Part shown: piece by piece, positions 40,122 through 48,213 of the stretch
Position numbering within the stretch: the first letter of the stretch is position 1
Layout: the number at the start of each line of letters is the position of its first letter
Origin: Selenomonadaceae bacterium
GTDB lineage: Bacteria > Bacillota > Negativicutes > Selenomonadales > Selenomonadaceae
Direction: 5' to 3'
Length of the DNA: 64,000 nt
Assembly: GCA_017554235.1 (NCBI GenBank)
Contig: JAFZIV010000007.1
Location: forward strand, 1 to 64,000
Position numbers and translations under genes: made by a program
The notes under the pieces: model-generated
The model's database searches: none
Told to the model about the DNA's origin: nothing
The model's input: the letters and a program-made list of their open reading frames with translations, nothing else

Positions 40122-40982
40122 ATGTCACTGAACATTAACAAAAATTTTGGAGCGATTTCTAATAACGCATTGGCGTCGCTGAACAAGCACCAGTCTGTAA
40201 TGGGCAAGGCGATTACTCGCGTCTCCACCGGAATGCGCGTAAACAGTGCTGTCGATGATGCGTCAGCTTATATGGCAAGCAAAAAGATTCAAGCCGATTC
40301 CACTGGATATACCGCACTTTCCAATGGTATTCAAACAGCTAGTGCCAAGCTCAATGCCGCTGATTCGTCAGCTTCTTCTGTGCTTGATATTCTTAACGCG
40401 ATGAAAGCGAAGGCTATTGAGTATCAAGCCGCTTCTGGTGATGGTGATGCTCAAGGTATCATTAATACAGAGTTTCAAAATCTTACCAAAGTACTCAATT
40501 CGGCTTTGAGTGTCAAGTATAATGGCGAAGATCTTATGTCATCAACCAGTGTTAATGCGTATACTTCAATTTATAGCGGTACATACACCAGTGCTAGCTC
40601 TATTAAGAACGGTAAGATATCAACTTCATGGGATATTGCTTCTGCGACTAATGCTGCATTAACCGCCACTGAGATAGGTGCTGACGGAAAAATTCAGAAT
40701 GGTGCGAGTGATACCATAGTAGACAAATTGACTGAAGCAATAACAAATGTAGTAGCAGAACAAGGAAAGATTGGAGCAGCACTGGAAGCTATGGATTATT
40801 CCGCAAGTTTCTTGGCGAATGCGGCTAATGCGCAAGAGACTGCCTTTACCAGCATTACTGAAGCTGATATGGCGAAAGAAATGACAACATACGTCAAGAA
40901 TAACGTCTTAGCTCAAGCGTCTCAAGCAATGATAGCGCAGGCGAATCAGAGTATGGCGCAAGTGTTGAACCTGTTGCAATGA
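40122..40982 (+). CDS. Flagellin (short form)
   Basis: 286 aa. The N-terminal D0/D1 helices are divergent but clear (MSLNINKNFGAISNNALASL; TRVSTGMRVNSAVDDASAYM, the conserved R-x-N-x-A-x-DDA-x-x pattern). The C-terminal D0 helix ends QASQAMIAQANQSMAQVLNL. The variable D2/D3 part (about 150-215) is small, which explains the length. Strong ribosome site AGGGAGGG. The flagellin stands alone between a protease and the ATP synthase operon; no other motility genes are nearby. The sigma-28 type promoter implies a full flagellar regulon elsewhere. Confidence 0.92.
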   Translation: MSLNINKNFGAISNNALASLNKHQSVMGKAITRVSTGMRVNSAVDDASAYMASKKIQADSTGYTALSNGIQTASAKLNAADSSASSVLDILNAMKAKAIEYQAASGDGDAQGIINTEFQNLTKVLNSALSVKYNGEDLMSSTSVNAYTSIYSGTYTSASSIKNGKISTSWDIASATNAALTATEIGADGKIQNGASDTIVDKLTEAITNVVAEQGKIGAALEAMDYSASFLANAANAQETAFTSITEADMAKEMTTYVKNNVLAQASQAMIAQANQSMAQVLNLLQ

Positions 40983-41071
40983 AGAGTAGATAACGCGGTT
41001 TTATCTGCGGTAGAATTTAATCAATAGAAACAAAATAATAAAGATTAGAAAATAAATTTCGTAAATAGATT

Positions 41072-41110
41072 GAAGAGTCGTTACGGCGTATCGTGACGGC
41101 TCTTTTAAAA
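41072..41110 (+). terminator. Terminator of the flagellin gene
   Basis: Thirteen-bp stem (AAGAGTCGTTACG with CGTGACGGCTCTT, three G-T pairs) with loop GCGTAT, followed by TTTAAAATTTT. Confidence 0.75.
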
Positions 41111-41123
41111 TTTTATAAAGCAT

Positions 41124-41143
41124 CGGAAATTTTTCTTGCTAAA
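41124..41143. repeat. Local repeat, partial copy 1
   Basis: The 20 bases GGAAATTTTTCTTGCTAAAA recur at 41286-41305, joining this site to the duplicated promoter segments at 41260 and 41447. Confidence 0.75.
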
Positions 41144-41173
41144 ATAAATGTTATGTGCTAGACTAAAAAAAAC

Positions 41174-41252
41174 CTAAGAAAAAATAGAAACTGTTAGCAT
41201 AATTGGTTACCTCCCTTCAGTAAAAGTCTGAAACCTGAGAGGCGACAGCCAT
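41174..41252 (-). other. Possible remnant of a small regulated ORF with leader peptide
   Basis: In the 524-base gene-free gap. An 11-codon frame (MAVASQVSDFY, 41252-41217) ends just before a strong ribosome site (AAGGGAGGT) and an ATG at 41200, but that ORF stops after 8 codons (MLTVSIFS, to 41174). CCTC in the leader can pair with GAGG of the ribosome site, with an inner TTCAG/CTGAA stem. The arrangement recalls leaders I associate with small holin-like toxin genes in Firmicutes (from memory, unverified). Here the downstream ORF is lost or truncated. Confidence 0.35.
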
Positions 41253-41256
41253 ATTA

Positions 41257-41284
41257 ATTATAGCATAAAAATTTTTTATTTGAA
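41257..41284 (-). promoter_or_regulatory. Promoter, copy A of a duplicated segment
   Basis: Reading leftwards TTCAAA (41284-41279), a 16-base spacer, perfect TATAAT (41262-41257). The expected start falls at about 41250, on the ATG of the 11-codon frame. Confidence 0.5.
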
Positions 41285-41295
41285 GGGAAATTTTT
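41260..41295. repeat. Local repeat, copy A
   Basis: About 36 bases (ATAGCATAAAAATTTTTT to GAAGGGAAATTTTT) nearly identical to 41447-41484. Each copy carries a leftward promoter. Confidence 0.85.
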
Positions 41296-41361
41296 CTTGC
41301 TAAAAGTAGTTGTGTTGTGTTAAAATTTTTATATAAACGAAAATACAATATTCATACAAAT

Positions 41362-41437
41362 TAAAAAGTCAAAGACCCCAAGCGAAGGTAGGATGTCGCT
41401 CGGGGTCTTCGCGCTATAGCATGTTTGAGTAGGATTT
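41362..41437 (-). ncRNA. Candidate small RNA (~75 nt)
   Basis: Leftward promoter (TTCAAA, 17 bases, TATGAT; 41472-41444), a 30-base 5' part, then a hairpin GACCCC/GGGGTC plus AGCGA/TCGCT (41375-41408) followed by TTTGACTTTTT. No ORF. The function is unknown. In the plus direction the same hairpin lies in the leader of the ATP synthase operon. Confidence 0.35.
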
Positions 41438-41443
41438 CTATTA

Positions 41444-41472
41444 TCATAGCATAAAAATTTTTTTATTTGAAG
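41444..41472 (-). promoter_or_regulatory. Promoter, copy B of the duplicated segment
   Basis: TTCAAA (41472-41467), a 17-base spacer, TATGAT (41449-41444), reading left into the candidate small RNA. Confidence 0.45.
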
Positions 41473-41484
41473 GGAAATTTTTTA
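41447..41484. repeat. Local repeat, copy B
   Basis: Second copy of the 41260-41295 segment with one extra T, just upstream of atpI. Confidence 0.85.
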
Positions 41485-41506
41485 TAGCGTCGAAAAGTAG
41501 CTAGGT

Positions 41507-41872
41507 ATGAAACAGGTTATTATTACCTTCGGGCGAAGTTACAAAATTTTTTTGGCAGTCGCCGCGATTATGGCATTTAATCTAATTTTAGCAGGGAAAA
41601 TATTTTTATGCGGCTCAATCTTGATTGGTGCGCTGTTGAATTTTTTTTATTTCATATCAGCGGCGGCAAGATTGGAAGCGGCAGAAAAAATGTCCCAAGC
41701 ACAAGCTAAACGAGTAATGCTAATCGGGCTTGTGTTGCGATTGTTGATGGTGTTAGTAGTTTTGGCGGTTGCCGTCCACATATCGACGGAACTTTTTATA
41801 ATGTCGTCGGTATGTTTCGTAACATTTTACGTAATTTCGCTGGGAGTTTTGGCTTATCACGAGAGGAGGTGA
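41507..41872 (+). CDS. atpI: ATP synthase subunit I-like membrane protein
   Basis: 121 aa with four hydrophobic helices and basic loops, directly before atpB, the place and fold of ATP synthase protein I/AtpI. It helps c-ring assembly or magnesium/calcium uptake in some bacteria. The assignment is mainly by position and topology since sequence conservation is low. The start ATG has only a weak ribosome site (TAGGT). A plausible upstream promoter is TTGTGT/TATAAA at 41310-41337. Confidence 0.75.
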   Translation: MKQVIITFGRSYKIFLAVAAIMAFNLILAGKIFLCGSILIGALLNFFYFISAAARLEAAEKMSQAQAKRVMLIGLVLRLLMVLVVLAVAVHISTELFIMSSVCFVTFYVISLGVLAYHERR

Positions 41873-41877
41873 ATTGT

Positions 41878-42543
41878 ATGGAGCATATTGGTGTCCGTGA
41901 GACTGTGCGATTTATGGGATTGACCTTCAACTGGGAGACGCTTTGCATGACGTGGCTGGCAATGGCGATTGTCATAATTATTTCCTGCCTTGCCGTGAGA
42001 AATCTTAAGCTTGTCCCTAAGGGTTGGCAAAATTTTATCGAAATGGTTGTAATTTGGTTGCACGAACAGCTTAACGCGATGATGGGCGAAAAACGCGGCA
42101 AATTGTTTGCGCCGTTTATCGTGTCGCTTTTTTTATTTTTGCTGACGAGTAATCTTTTAGGCTTAATCCCGTTCCTCGAATCACCGACGAATGATTTAAA
42201 CACGACTTTAGGTCTTGCGCTGTTGGTCGTTGCAATGGTGCATTTTTTCGGTCTCTACTTCAAAGGCACTCATTACATTGCGCACTTTTTCCAGCCGGTC
42301 GCGCCGTTCGTCGTCATCAACCTTATTGAGGAAATCGCTAAACCGATAACGCTGGCTTTTCGTCTATTCGGTAACATTCTCGCGGGCGAAATTCTGATTA
42401 TCGTTTTATTGCACCTTATGACGTACTTGGTAATACCGAGTGTTATCTGGCTCAAGTTCAGTATTTTTATCAGCTGTGTTCACGCGGTAATTTTCACAAT
42501 GCTTAGTATGGCATATCTTAGCAACGCAGTTAAGGAAGAGTAG
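41878..42543 (+). CDS. atpB: ATP synthase F0 subunit a
   Basis: 221 aa, about five or six membrane helices. The stator Arg helix is recognisable in ITLAFRLFGNILAGEILI, and FVVINLIEEIAKPITL precedes it. Forms the proton half-channels against the c-ring. ATG at 41878 follows GAGGAGGTGAATTGT, 5 bases after atpI. The next gene starts 2 bases after its stop. Confidence 0.95.
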   Translation: MEHIGVRETVRFMGLTFNWETLCMTWLAMAIVIIISCLAVRNLKLVPKGWQNFIEMVVIWLHEQLNAMMGEKRGKLFAPFIVSLFLFLLTSNLLGLIPFLESPTNDLNTTLGLALLVVAMVHFFGLYFKGTHYIAHFFQPVAPFVVINLIEEIAKPITLAFRLFGNILAGEILIIVLLHLMTYLVIPSVIWLKFSIFISCVHAVIFTMLSMAYLSNAVKEE

Positions 42544-42545
42544 TT

Positions 42546-43004
42546 ATGGGGAAGAAAATTTTTGCAGTTGCACTGTTGTTAAGCATGACAATCTGCGCGT
42601 CGGCTTTCGCGGCGATAAGTCGTAACCCTGCCGATGATCCTAACCTTGTATGTTTTTATCGCCATCAAGGATTGGACAGTTATTTATATCAAAATTCTCT
42701 TCGCGTCAAAGAAGATGATGAATTGAAGGTTATTTCTTTCAATTTCATTGTTTACGACAGCATTCAGCCGAGAAATACTCATTGGGATCGCGTGGAGAAT
42801 ATGCAATTTGGTTATGACGAATCTGCGCGGAAAGTTTATTTATTTGACCAAATGGGAAATGCCATGTTCCTCGATCCTAACGGCACAATCGCGGAAGGTA
42901 GCGGCTATGCATGGGGCGCGGAAGTTGTCTATTACTTAGCAACGGGCAACAAATTTTACGGCACTTTCGACGAGTCATTTTATGATTCGTTGCCGTTAGG
43001 TTAA
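42546..43004 (+). CDS. Small secreted protein of unknown function, inside the atp operon
   Basis: 152 aa with a clear signal peptide (ALLLSMTICASAFAA). The mature part is acidic, Tyr-rich and beta-type, with no recognised domain. Its C-terminus (VVYYLATGNKFYGTFDESFY) matches the next gene's (MAYYLAYGKKFYGTFDEDFY), so the two are diverged duplicates. The start overlaps the atpB ribosome zone (2-base gap), strongly suggesting cotranslation. Its export does not fit a structural ATPase subunit of the cytoplasmic or membrane part. Confidence 0.85.
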   Translation: MGKKIFAVALLLSMTICASAFAAISRNPADDPNLVCFYRHQGLDSYLYQNSLRVKEDDELKVISFNFIVYDSIQPRNTHWDRVENMQFGYDESARKVYLFDQMGNAMFLDPNGTIAEGSGYAWGAEVVYYLATGNKFYGTFDESFYDSLPLG

Positions 43005-43008
43005 GATT

Positions 43009-43500
43009 ATGTTTAAAAAAATTTTTTCATTAGCGATTTTGTTAAGCGCGATAATTTTTTCAACGGCGGCGGCAGCTCCGAATTACCGTGCTCCCTGTCC
43101 GACATACCTTGACGCGGAGAAAAATTATATTTTGTTCGCGGATTTAAAAATACACGGCGCAGGGCTTTACGTCGACAGGAAGTCCGTAAAAGTTATTCAA
43201 GAAGACGAAGGCGGTTGCTTAATCTCAATAGATGAAGTGCAAGTGCCGGACGCTAACTTGGGAAAGACTGAAATTACCAACCGTTTCAATCACATTTATT
43301 CATATGTCTATGATAAAAATTTGGTAATGCGTTTCATTGCCGAAGAGGATAAATGGGTTAGGGTCAATCCTGACATTACAAATCCTGAAGACGACCATTT
43401 TACATACGACGCAAGAATTGCTGAAATGGCGTATTACTTGGCGTATGGAAAAAAATTCTACGGAACTTTTGACGAAGATTTTTATAACATTTTGAAGTAA
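43009..43500 (+). CDS. Small secreted protein of unknown function, paralog of the preceding gene
   Basis: 163 aa, signal peptide (SLAILLSAIIFSTAAAA). The mature part begins PNYRAPCPTYLD and has two Cys (30 and 66 region), possibly a disulfide. It shares the YYLA-x-G-x-KFYGTFDE-x-FY ending with the gene at 42546. Four bases separate them. No family recognised. Confidence 0.85.
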   Translation: MFKKIFSLAILLSAIIFSTAAAAPNYRAPCPTYLDAEKNYILFADLKIHGAGLYVDRKSVKVIQEDEGGCLISIDEVQVPDANLGKTEITNRFNHIYSYVYDKNLVMRFIAEEDKWVRVNPDITNPEDDHFTYDARIAEMAYYLAYGKKFYGTFDEDFYNILK

Positions 43501-43510
43501 GGCGGTTATT

Positions 43511-43690
43511 ATGAAAAATTCCGCGCCTAATGAAGATGAAGAAAATCAAATTTCAACTGAACAACTTGAAGACGCGCAGAGAAATTCTCAAAACGATAAC
43601 GCCAATATTGATGACGGTAGCGGCGGTGAAATTTTAAGCGACGTTTTAGAATTTGCGGTTGATTTGGTAGGAAGTCTTTTTGAAGATTAA
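43511..43690 (+). CDS. 59-residue acidic protein inside the atp operon
   Basis: ATG at 43511, TAA at 43688-43690. Strongly acidic (about 16 Asp/Glu), Asn/Gln-rich first half, then an amphipathic C-terminal helix (EILSDVLEFAVDLVGSLFED). No signal peptide or membrane span. The ribosome site is weak (GGCGG). Lies 10 bases after the secreted-protein pair and 30 before atpE. No similarity recognised. Confidence 0.6.
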   Translation: MKNSAPNEDEENQISTEQLEDAQRNSQNDNANIDDGSGGEILSDVLEFAVDLVGSLFED

Positions 43691-43720
43691 ATTTTTTATA
43701 ATTTTAGGAGGTAAAATTTA

Positions 43721-43972
43721 ATGGAAAATGCAATTATGGTAGCGGCGGCACTTATCGGCGCAGGCATCACAATGGGATTGGCGGCAATCGGCGCAGGTAT
43801 CGGCGACGGTCTCGTAACCAGCAAATTTATTGACGGCATTACCCGTCAGCCCGAAGCGAAAAACACGCTTTTCACGAACACGCTTATTTCCGTCGGCTTA
43901 ATTGAAGCTATGGCGATTATCGCGGCGGTTGTTGCGTTGATTATGCTTTATGCTAACCCGCTTATCGGTTAA
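43721..43972 (+). CDS. atpE: ATP synthase F0 subunit c
   Basis: 83 aa, two membrane helices. Gly-rich first helix (LAAIGAGIGDG), the RQPEAK loop that contacts F1, and the ion-carrying Glu62 in SVGLIEAMAIIAA. The sodium signature (Gln in helix 1 and Glu-Ser in helix 2) is not present, so proton coupling is favoured. Strong ribosome site AGGAGGTAAAATTTA. Confidence 0.96.
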   Translation: MENAIMVAAALIGAGITMGLAAIGAGIGDGLVTSKFIDGITRQPEAKNTLFTNTLISVGLIEAMAIIAAVVALIMLYANPLIG

Positions 43973-44015
43973 TTTGTTGCAAAGTAAGTTCAAGCCTTGA
44001 AAGAGGTGAATTTTT

Positions 44016-44516
44016 TTGATTGATATAAACGCAACGATGATCGCGCAGGTTGTCAACTTTTTGGTACTCGTGGTAATTCTTCGCGCATTGGCTTATGAAC
44101 CCGTTGCGAAAATGTTAAAGCAGCGTTCGGATAAAATTCAAGATTCGCTCGATAAAGCCGCCGCCGACAGGAAAGCCGCTGAACAAACTTTGGAACAGTA
44201 TAAAAGCCAACTTGCCGACGCGAATAAAAAAGCGCAAGAAATTGTTGACCGCGCAGAATTGACTGCCCGTCAAGAACGTGAAGCACTTGTCGCCGAGACG
44301 AAACGCGAAATTGAACGTATGAAGGCTACCGCGCAGGCTGAAATTCAAAATGAACGTAATCGCGCCTTTGAAGAAATGAAGGCTGAAATTGTTACGTTGA
44401 GCTTGCAGGCGGCAGAAAAAATTGTTGCCAAAAATCTTTCTTCCAAAGAAAATGATAAACTTGTCAACGATTTTATTTCCGGCTTAAATTCTGATATGTT
44501 CAACGAAGCGAAGTAG
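44016..44516 (+). CDS. atpF: ATP synthase F0 subunit b
   Basis: 166 aa: N-terminal membrane helix (IDINATMIAQVVNFLVLVVI), then a long charged coiled coil ending in the delta-binding region. Peripheral stalk. Start TTG at 44016 behind AGAGGTG. Confidence 0.95.
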   Translation: MIDINATMIAQVVNFLVLVVILRALAYEPVAKMLKQRSDKIQDSLDKAAADRKAAEQTLEQYKSQLADANKKAQEIVDRAELTARQEREALVAETKREIERMKATAQAEIQNERNRAFEEMKAEIVTLSLQAAEKIVAKNLSSKENDKLVNDFISGLNSDMFNEAK

Positions 44517-44528
44517 GGGGCGAGCTTT

Positions 44529-45071
44529 ATGTTAAATATTCAGCTTGCCACGAAGTACGCCCGCGCGATTTTTGAATTGGCGCAGGAAGAAAATAAACTT
44601 GACGAATACGACAGAGATTTAGCCTTAGTCCGCGCAGATGTTTTTACTGTACCTGAAGCGGTTGCCTTTTTTAAAAATCCTCTCGTGCCGCATAAGGCGA
44701 AGAAAGATTTGTTGACGAAGGCATTTAAAGGCGAAGTCTCCGATAATGTAATGAATTTCTTGCTGTTATTGACTGATAAAAGTCGAATTGGAATTTTCAA
44801 TGAGATTTACGAAATTTTTAGCGGCTTGAAGAATGAAGCGCAGGGAATTTTAATCGCTGATGTAACAACGGCTTTTCCGCTGAATAAAGAGCAGGAAAAG
44901 AAATTGGGAATGAAACTTGCCGAAGTTACGCGTAAGAAAATTAAAATTCGCAGGCACGAAGATAAATCAATTTTGGGCGGCGTAATTGTCAGAGTCGGCG
45001 ATAAACGCATTGACGGATCGGCGGCCGGCAGATTACAAGCATTGAAAGGTTCATTGTCTACTAAAGGTTGA
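44529..45071 (+). CDS. atpH: ATP synthase F1 subunit delta
   Basis: 180 aa, standard OSCP/delta family: N-terminal six-helix domain (YARAIFELAQEENKLDEY) and C-terminal GGVIVRVGDKRIDGSAAGRL. Joins the peripheral stalk to F1. The ATG is 12 bases after atpF. Confidence 0.95.
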   Translation: MLNIQLATKYARAIFELAQEENKLDEYDRDLALVRADVFTVPEAVAFFKNPLVPHKAKKDLLTKAFKGEVSDNVMNFLLLLTDKSRIGIFNEIYEIFSGLKNEAQGILIADVTTAFPLNKEQEKKLGMKLAEVTRKKIKIRRHEDKSILGGVIVRVGDKRIDGSAAGRLQALKGSLSTKG

Positions 45072-45086
45072 TGGGAGGGAAATTTG

Positions 45087-45476
45087 ATGCTGAAAAAAAT
45101 TTTTCTTGCCGCGTTTTTAATGGCAATGCTTGTCTTTACGCAAAATGTTTCTGCAGAGGAAGTCGAGGTTTACAACAACGAGAACAGTAGAACTACTTAT
45201 TGTGTTGATACATCCAGCATTAGAAACACAGGACACGACAGTAGCTCATTTACTGTAAGGGTTGTAACCTACGAAAAAACTTATTCGCCGCAAGAGGATT
45301 TTTATTACTTCGTTAAAGAGGGCGGAGAGATTTTGTACACGCTCGGCGAAGGCGGAAGTATGAATAAAGTAAGCAGAGGCGATGAACCCGCTTATTCCAT
45401 TTATAAGTATTGCTCCCAATATCTCAAAGATCATCATCACCCTATAAACGATGACGATTATTTTACCGGTGGCTGA
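45087..45476 (+). CDS. Small secreted protein between atpH and atpA
   Basis: 129 aa from ATG 45087 (TTG three bases earlier is the alternative), ribosome site GGAGGG. Signal peptide ends NVSAEE. The mature part is Tyr/Ser/Asp-rich with two Cys and a His cluster near the end (KDHHHPINDDDYF). No family recognised. The pattern TTYCVDTSSIRNTG resembles short exported proteins in which surface residues precede a beta-sandwich, but nothing specific. Third secreted product encoded inside the operon. Confidence 0.8.
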   Translation: MLKKIFLAAFLMAMLVFTQNVSAEEVEVYNNENSRTTYCVDTSSIRNTGHDSSSFTVRVVTYEKTYSPQEDFYYFVKEGGEILYTLGEGGSMNKVSRGDEPAYSIYKYCSQYLKDHHHPINDDDYFTGG

Positions 45477-45525
45477 TTGAGGAAAATTTTATGAGAAAGT
45501 TAAATTGTGAGGTGAAGCCAAAAAT

Positions 45526-47049
45526 ATGAAAATAAATCCTGACGAAATTACTGCCATAATTAAAGACCAGATAAAAAACTACAACGTTGACTTGAATGTT
45601 GACGAAGTAGGAACGGTTATCGAAGTCGGCGACGGTATAGCGCACATTCATGGGCTTGAAAAAGCTATGGCGGGCGAGCTGTTAGACTTTGGCAACGACA
45701 TTTTTGGATTGGTCTTGAACCTTGAGCAGGACAACGTCGGCGCGGTTATTCTTGGTCGCGACGAAGAAATTAAGGAAGGCACGACGGTTAAACGTACTGC
45801 GCGAATCATGCAAGTTCCCGTCGGCGAAAATATGATTGGGCGCGTTGTTGACGCACTCGGCAGACCTATTGACGGCAAAGGACCGATTCAAACTACAAAG
45901 ACTCGTCCCGTTGAGTATAAGGCTCCCGGTATTGCTGACAGAAAATCTGTTCATGAGCCGTTGCAGACTGGTTTAAAGGCTATCGACGCACTTGTACCTA
46001 TTGGACGTGGACAACGTGAATTGATTATCGGCGACAGAGGTATTGGTAAATCTGCAATCGCGATTGATACGATTATCAATCAGAAGGGGCAGAATTGTAT
46101 TTGCGTTTACGTTGCCATTGGTCAAAAGGCGTCAACCGTTGCGCGTGTCGTGAAAACCCTTGAAGATCATGGCGCAATGGAATATTCAATCGTAGTTGCG
46201 GCGACGGCAGCTGATTCTGCACCGTTGCAATATTTAGCTCCGTATTCGGGCGTTGCAATGGCGGAATATTTTATGTATGAAAAGCATGGACACTGCCTTT
46301 GCATTTACGACGACTTGACGAAACATGCGGCAGCTTATCGTGCAATGTCACTTCTGTTACGCCGTCCGCCCGGTCGTGAAGCATATCCCGGCGACGTTTT
46401 CTATTTACATTCAAGACTTTTGGAACGTGCATCAAAACTTAGTGATGAACTCGGCGCAGGTTCAATTACTGCACTGCCGATTATTGAGACGCAAGCCGGT
46501 GACGTTTCCGCGTACATTCCTACTAATGTTATTTCTATAACTGACGGGCAAATTATGTTGGAAACGGATTCTTTCTACTCCGGCATACGTCCCGCTATCA
46601 GCGTCGGTCTTTCAGTTTCACGTGTCGGCGGTTCCGCGCAGATTAAGGCGATGAAACAAGTTGCAGGTACAATGCGTCTTGACTTGGCGCAGTATCGTGA
46701 ACTTGCCGCCTTTGCGCAATTTGGTTCAGACCTTGACAAAGCGACTAAGGCGCAGTTGGATCGCGGTGCGCGTATGGTTGAGACGTTAAAGCAATCGCAG
46801 TACGCGCCTTTATCCGTTGAAGATCAAGTCTTAACGATTTTCACAGCGGTTAGAGGATTTTTGACTGACATTCCCGTTGATAAGGTTGTACAATTCCACG
46901 CCGATTTTATTAAGTTTATGCACAATCGCCACCCTGAAGTTGGTAAAAAAATTGCCGCGCAGAAAAAACTTGATGATAAACTTGAGGCGGAAATTTCAGC
47001 GGCTATCAAAGAGTTCAAAGATACAATCAGCTACAAGACGGAAAGTTAG
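45526..47049 (+). CDS. atpA: ATP synthase F1 subunit alpha
   Basis: 507 aa, normal length. Non-catalytic nucleotide subunit of F1. The P-loop reads GDRGIGKSA instead of the near-universal GDRQTGKTA. The rest is standard, with [14 protein letters not shown] carrying the Arg that reaches the catalytic site. ATG at 45526, preceded by GTGAGGTGAAG. Confidence 0.97.
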   Translation: MKINPDEITAIIKDQIKNYNVDLNVDEVGTVIEVGDGIAHIHGLEKAMAGELLDFGNDIFGLVLNLEQDNVGAVILGRDEEIKEGTTVKRTARIMQVPVGENMIGRVVDALGRPIDGKGPIQTTKTRPVEYKAPGIADRKSVHEPLQTGLKAIDALVPIGRGQRELIIGDRGIGKSAIAIDTIINQKGQNCICVYVAIGQKASTVARVVKTLEDHGAMEYSIVVAATAADSAPLQYLAPYSGVAMAEYFMYEKHGHCLCIYDDLTKHAAAYRAMSLLLRRPPGREAYPGDVFYLHSRLLERASKLSDELGAGSITALPIIETQAGDVSAYIPTNVISITDGQIMLETDSFYSGIRPAISVGLSVSRVGGSAQIKAMKQVAGTMRLDLAQYRELAAFAQFGSDLDKATKAQLDRGARMVETLKQSQYAPLSVEDQVLTIFTAVRGFLTDIPVDKVVQFHADFIKFMHNRHPEVGKKIAAQKKLDDKLEAEISAAIKEFKDTISYKTES

Positions 47050-47061
47050 GCGGTGGCGTAA

Positions 47062-48198
47062 ATGGCAAATTTACAAAACATTCGCCGTCGTATTAAAAGC
47101 GTTAAAAATATCCAAAAAATTACAAGTGCAATGGATATGATAGCGCGTTCCCGTTTCAATGCGGCGCGTGATTCGCTTATTTCCTACCTGCCCTTTGTCG
47201 ATAAAACGCAAGAAATTATCCGCAGAGTTATGACGCAGATGAAGGGAATGGAAGATGAAAGCCCGTTTCTTATGACGCGTCAACAAATGATTGAACTTCA
47301 AGAGCAGGACGATAAAAAATTTTTATTCCTCGTCATTGCGTCTGATAAAGGATTGGCAGGCGCATATTCAAGCAACGTCTTCAAAGAGGCGCATGATACG
47401 ATTGAGTATGACGGCACGATTTACGATCCTAATAAGCCGATTAAGGAAGAAAATTTTCACATTAAAAATTTTGACGCCGTTAAAAACGTTAAAGTTGCAA
47501 GAAGTACCACGAAGGGTCAAAGTAAACAATTCGGTTCGGCTGACAGATACACTTCAGCCGCAGGAGGAGCGCGTCCTCGTGCAGGCGGTGGTGGCGGCGG
47601 TAGCGGCGCAAGTCATTTAGAAGTTGCTCACGAATATCATGACGCCGATTATGTTGACGATATAGAATTGATAACCGTTGGGCGCAAGGCGACAAGTCAT
47701 TTCAAGCAACGCGGCTATAATATCATCAAGCACTATCACGGTATAAGCGAGCGTCCCAGTTATCACTACGCGAAAGAAATTGCGGACTTGATTATCGATC
47801 GCTTTATGAGCGGTGAAATTTTAGATGTCACGATGATTTACACGCAATTTAAATCTGCTATCAGCTGTGAACCTGATGACGTAACTTTACTTCCTATTGT
47901 GACTGACGATTACACTTACGCTGAAAATCTTGACTTGCGCGAAAGTTACATTTATGAGCCGGACGTTGTATCTGTTCTGAATAATTTCCTGCCGCGCAGA
48001 TTGGCTACAAGAATTTACGGCGCAATGTTGCATTCGGCGGCGTCTGAATTAAGTTCACGTATGAACGCTATGAGTAATGCGACAGACAACGCGCAGGAAC
48101 TTATCGGCAAACTCAATCTGTACTATAACAAAGTGCGTCAAGCAGGTATTACCAGCGAGATTAACGAAATTGTCGGCGGCGCGGAAGCGTTGAAGTAA
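47062..48198 (+). CDS. atpG: ATP synthase F1 subunit gamma with a large insertion
   Basis: 378 aa against the usual about 285-295. The N-terminal helix (NIRRRIKSVKNIQKITSAMD) and C-terminal helix (NATDNAQELIGKLNLYYNKV) of the rotor shaft are normal. After the first strand of the globular part (ASDKGLAGAYSSNVF) an extra about 84 residues (115-198) appear before the conserved ELITVGRKA. The insert includes a predicted strand/helix portion, a basic stretch, a Gly run (seven Gly around 175-182) and an acidic/His part. Position differs from the redox insert of chloroplast gamma. Confidence 0.93.
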   Translation: MANLQNIRRRIKSVKNIQKITSAMDMIARSRFNAARDSLISYLPFVDKTQEIIRRVMTQMKGMEDESPFLMTRQQMIELQEQDDKKFLFLVIASDKGLAGAYSSNVFKEAHDTIEYDGTIYDPNKPIKEENFHIKNFDAVKNVKVARSTTKGQSKQFGSADRYTSAAGGARPRAGGGGGGSGASHLEVAHEYHDADYVDDIELITVGRKATSHFKQRGYNIIKHYHGISERPSYHYAKEIADLIIDRFMSGEILDVTMIYTQFKSAISCEPDDVTLLPIVTDDYTYAENLDLRESYIYEPDVVSVLNNFLPRRLATRIYGAMLHSAASELSSRMNAMSNATDNAQELIGKLNLYYNKVRQAGITSEINEIVGGAEALK

Positions 48199-48213
48199 TT
48201 GCAGGTTACGGCA

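Noticed and set aside
43721-43972. Sodium-coupled ATP synthase c subunit
   Set aside because: The Gln in helix 1 and Glu-Ser pair in helix 2 of known Na-binding c subunits are not present; the sequence shows GIGDG and LIEAMA.
47291-47620. A separate gene in the atpG insertion
   Set aside because: The main gamma frame runs through without interruption into conserved C-terminal sequence; the alternative frame is Lys/Arg-rich noise.
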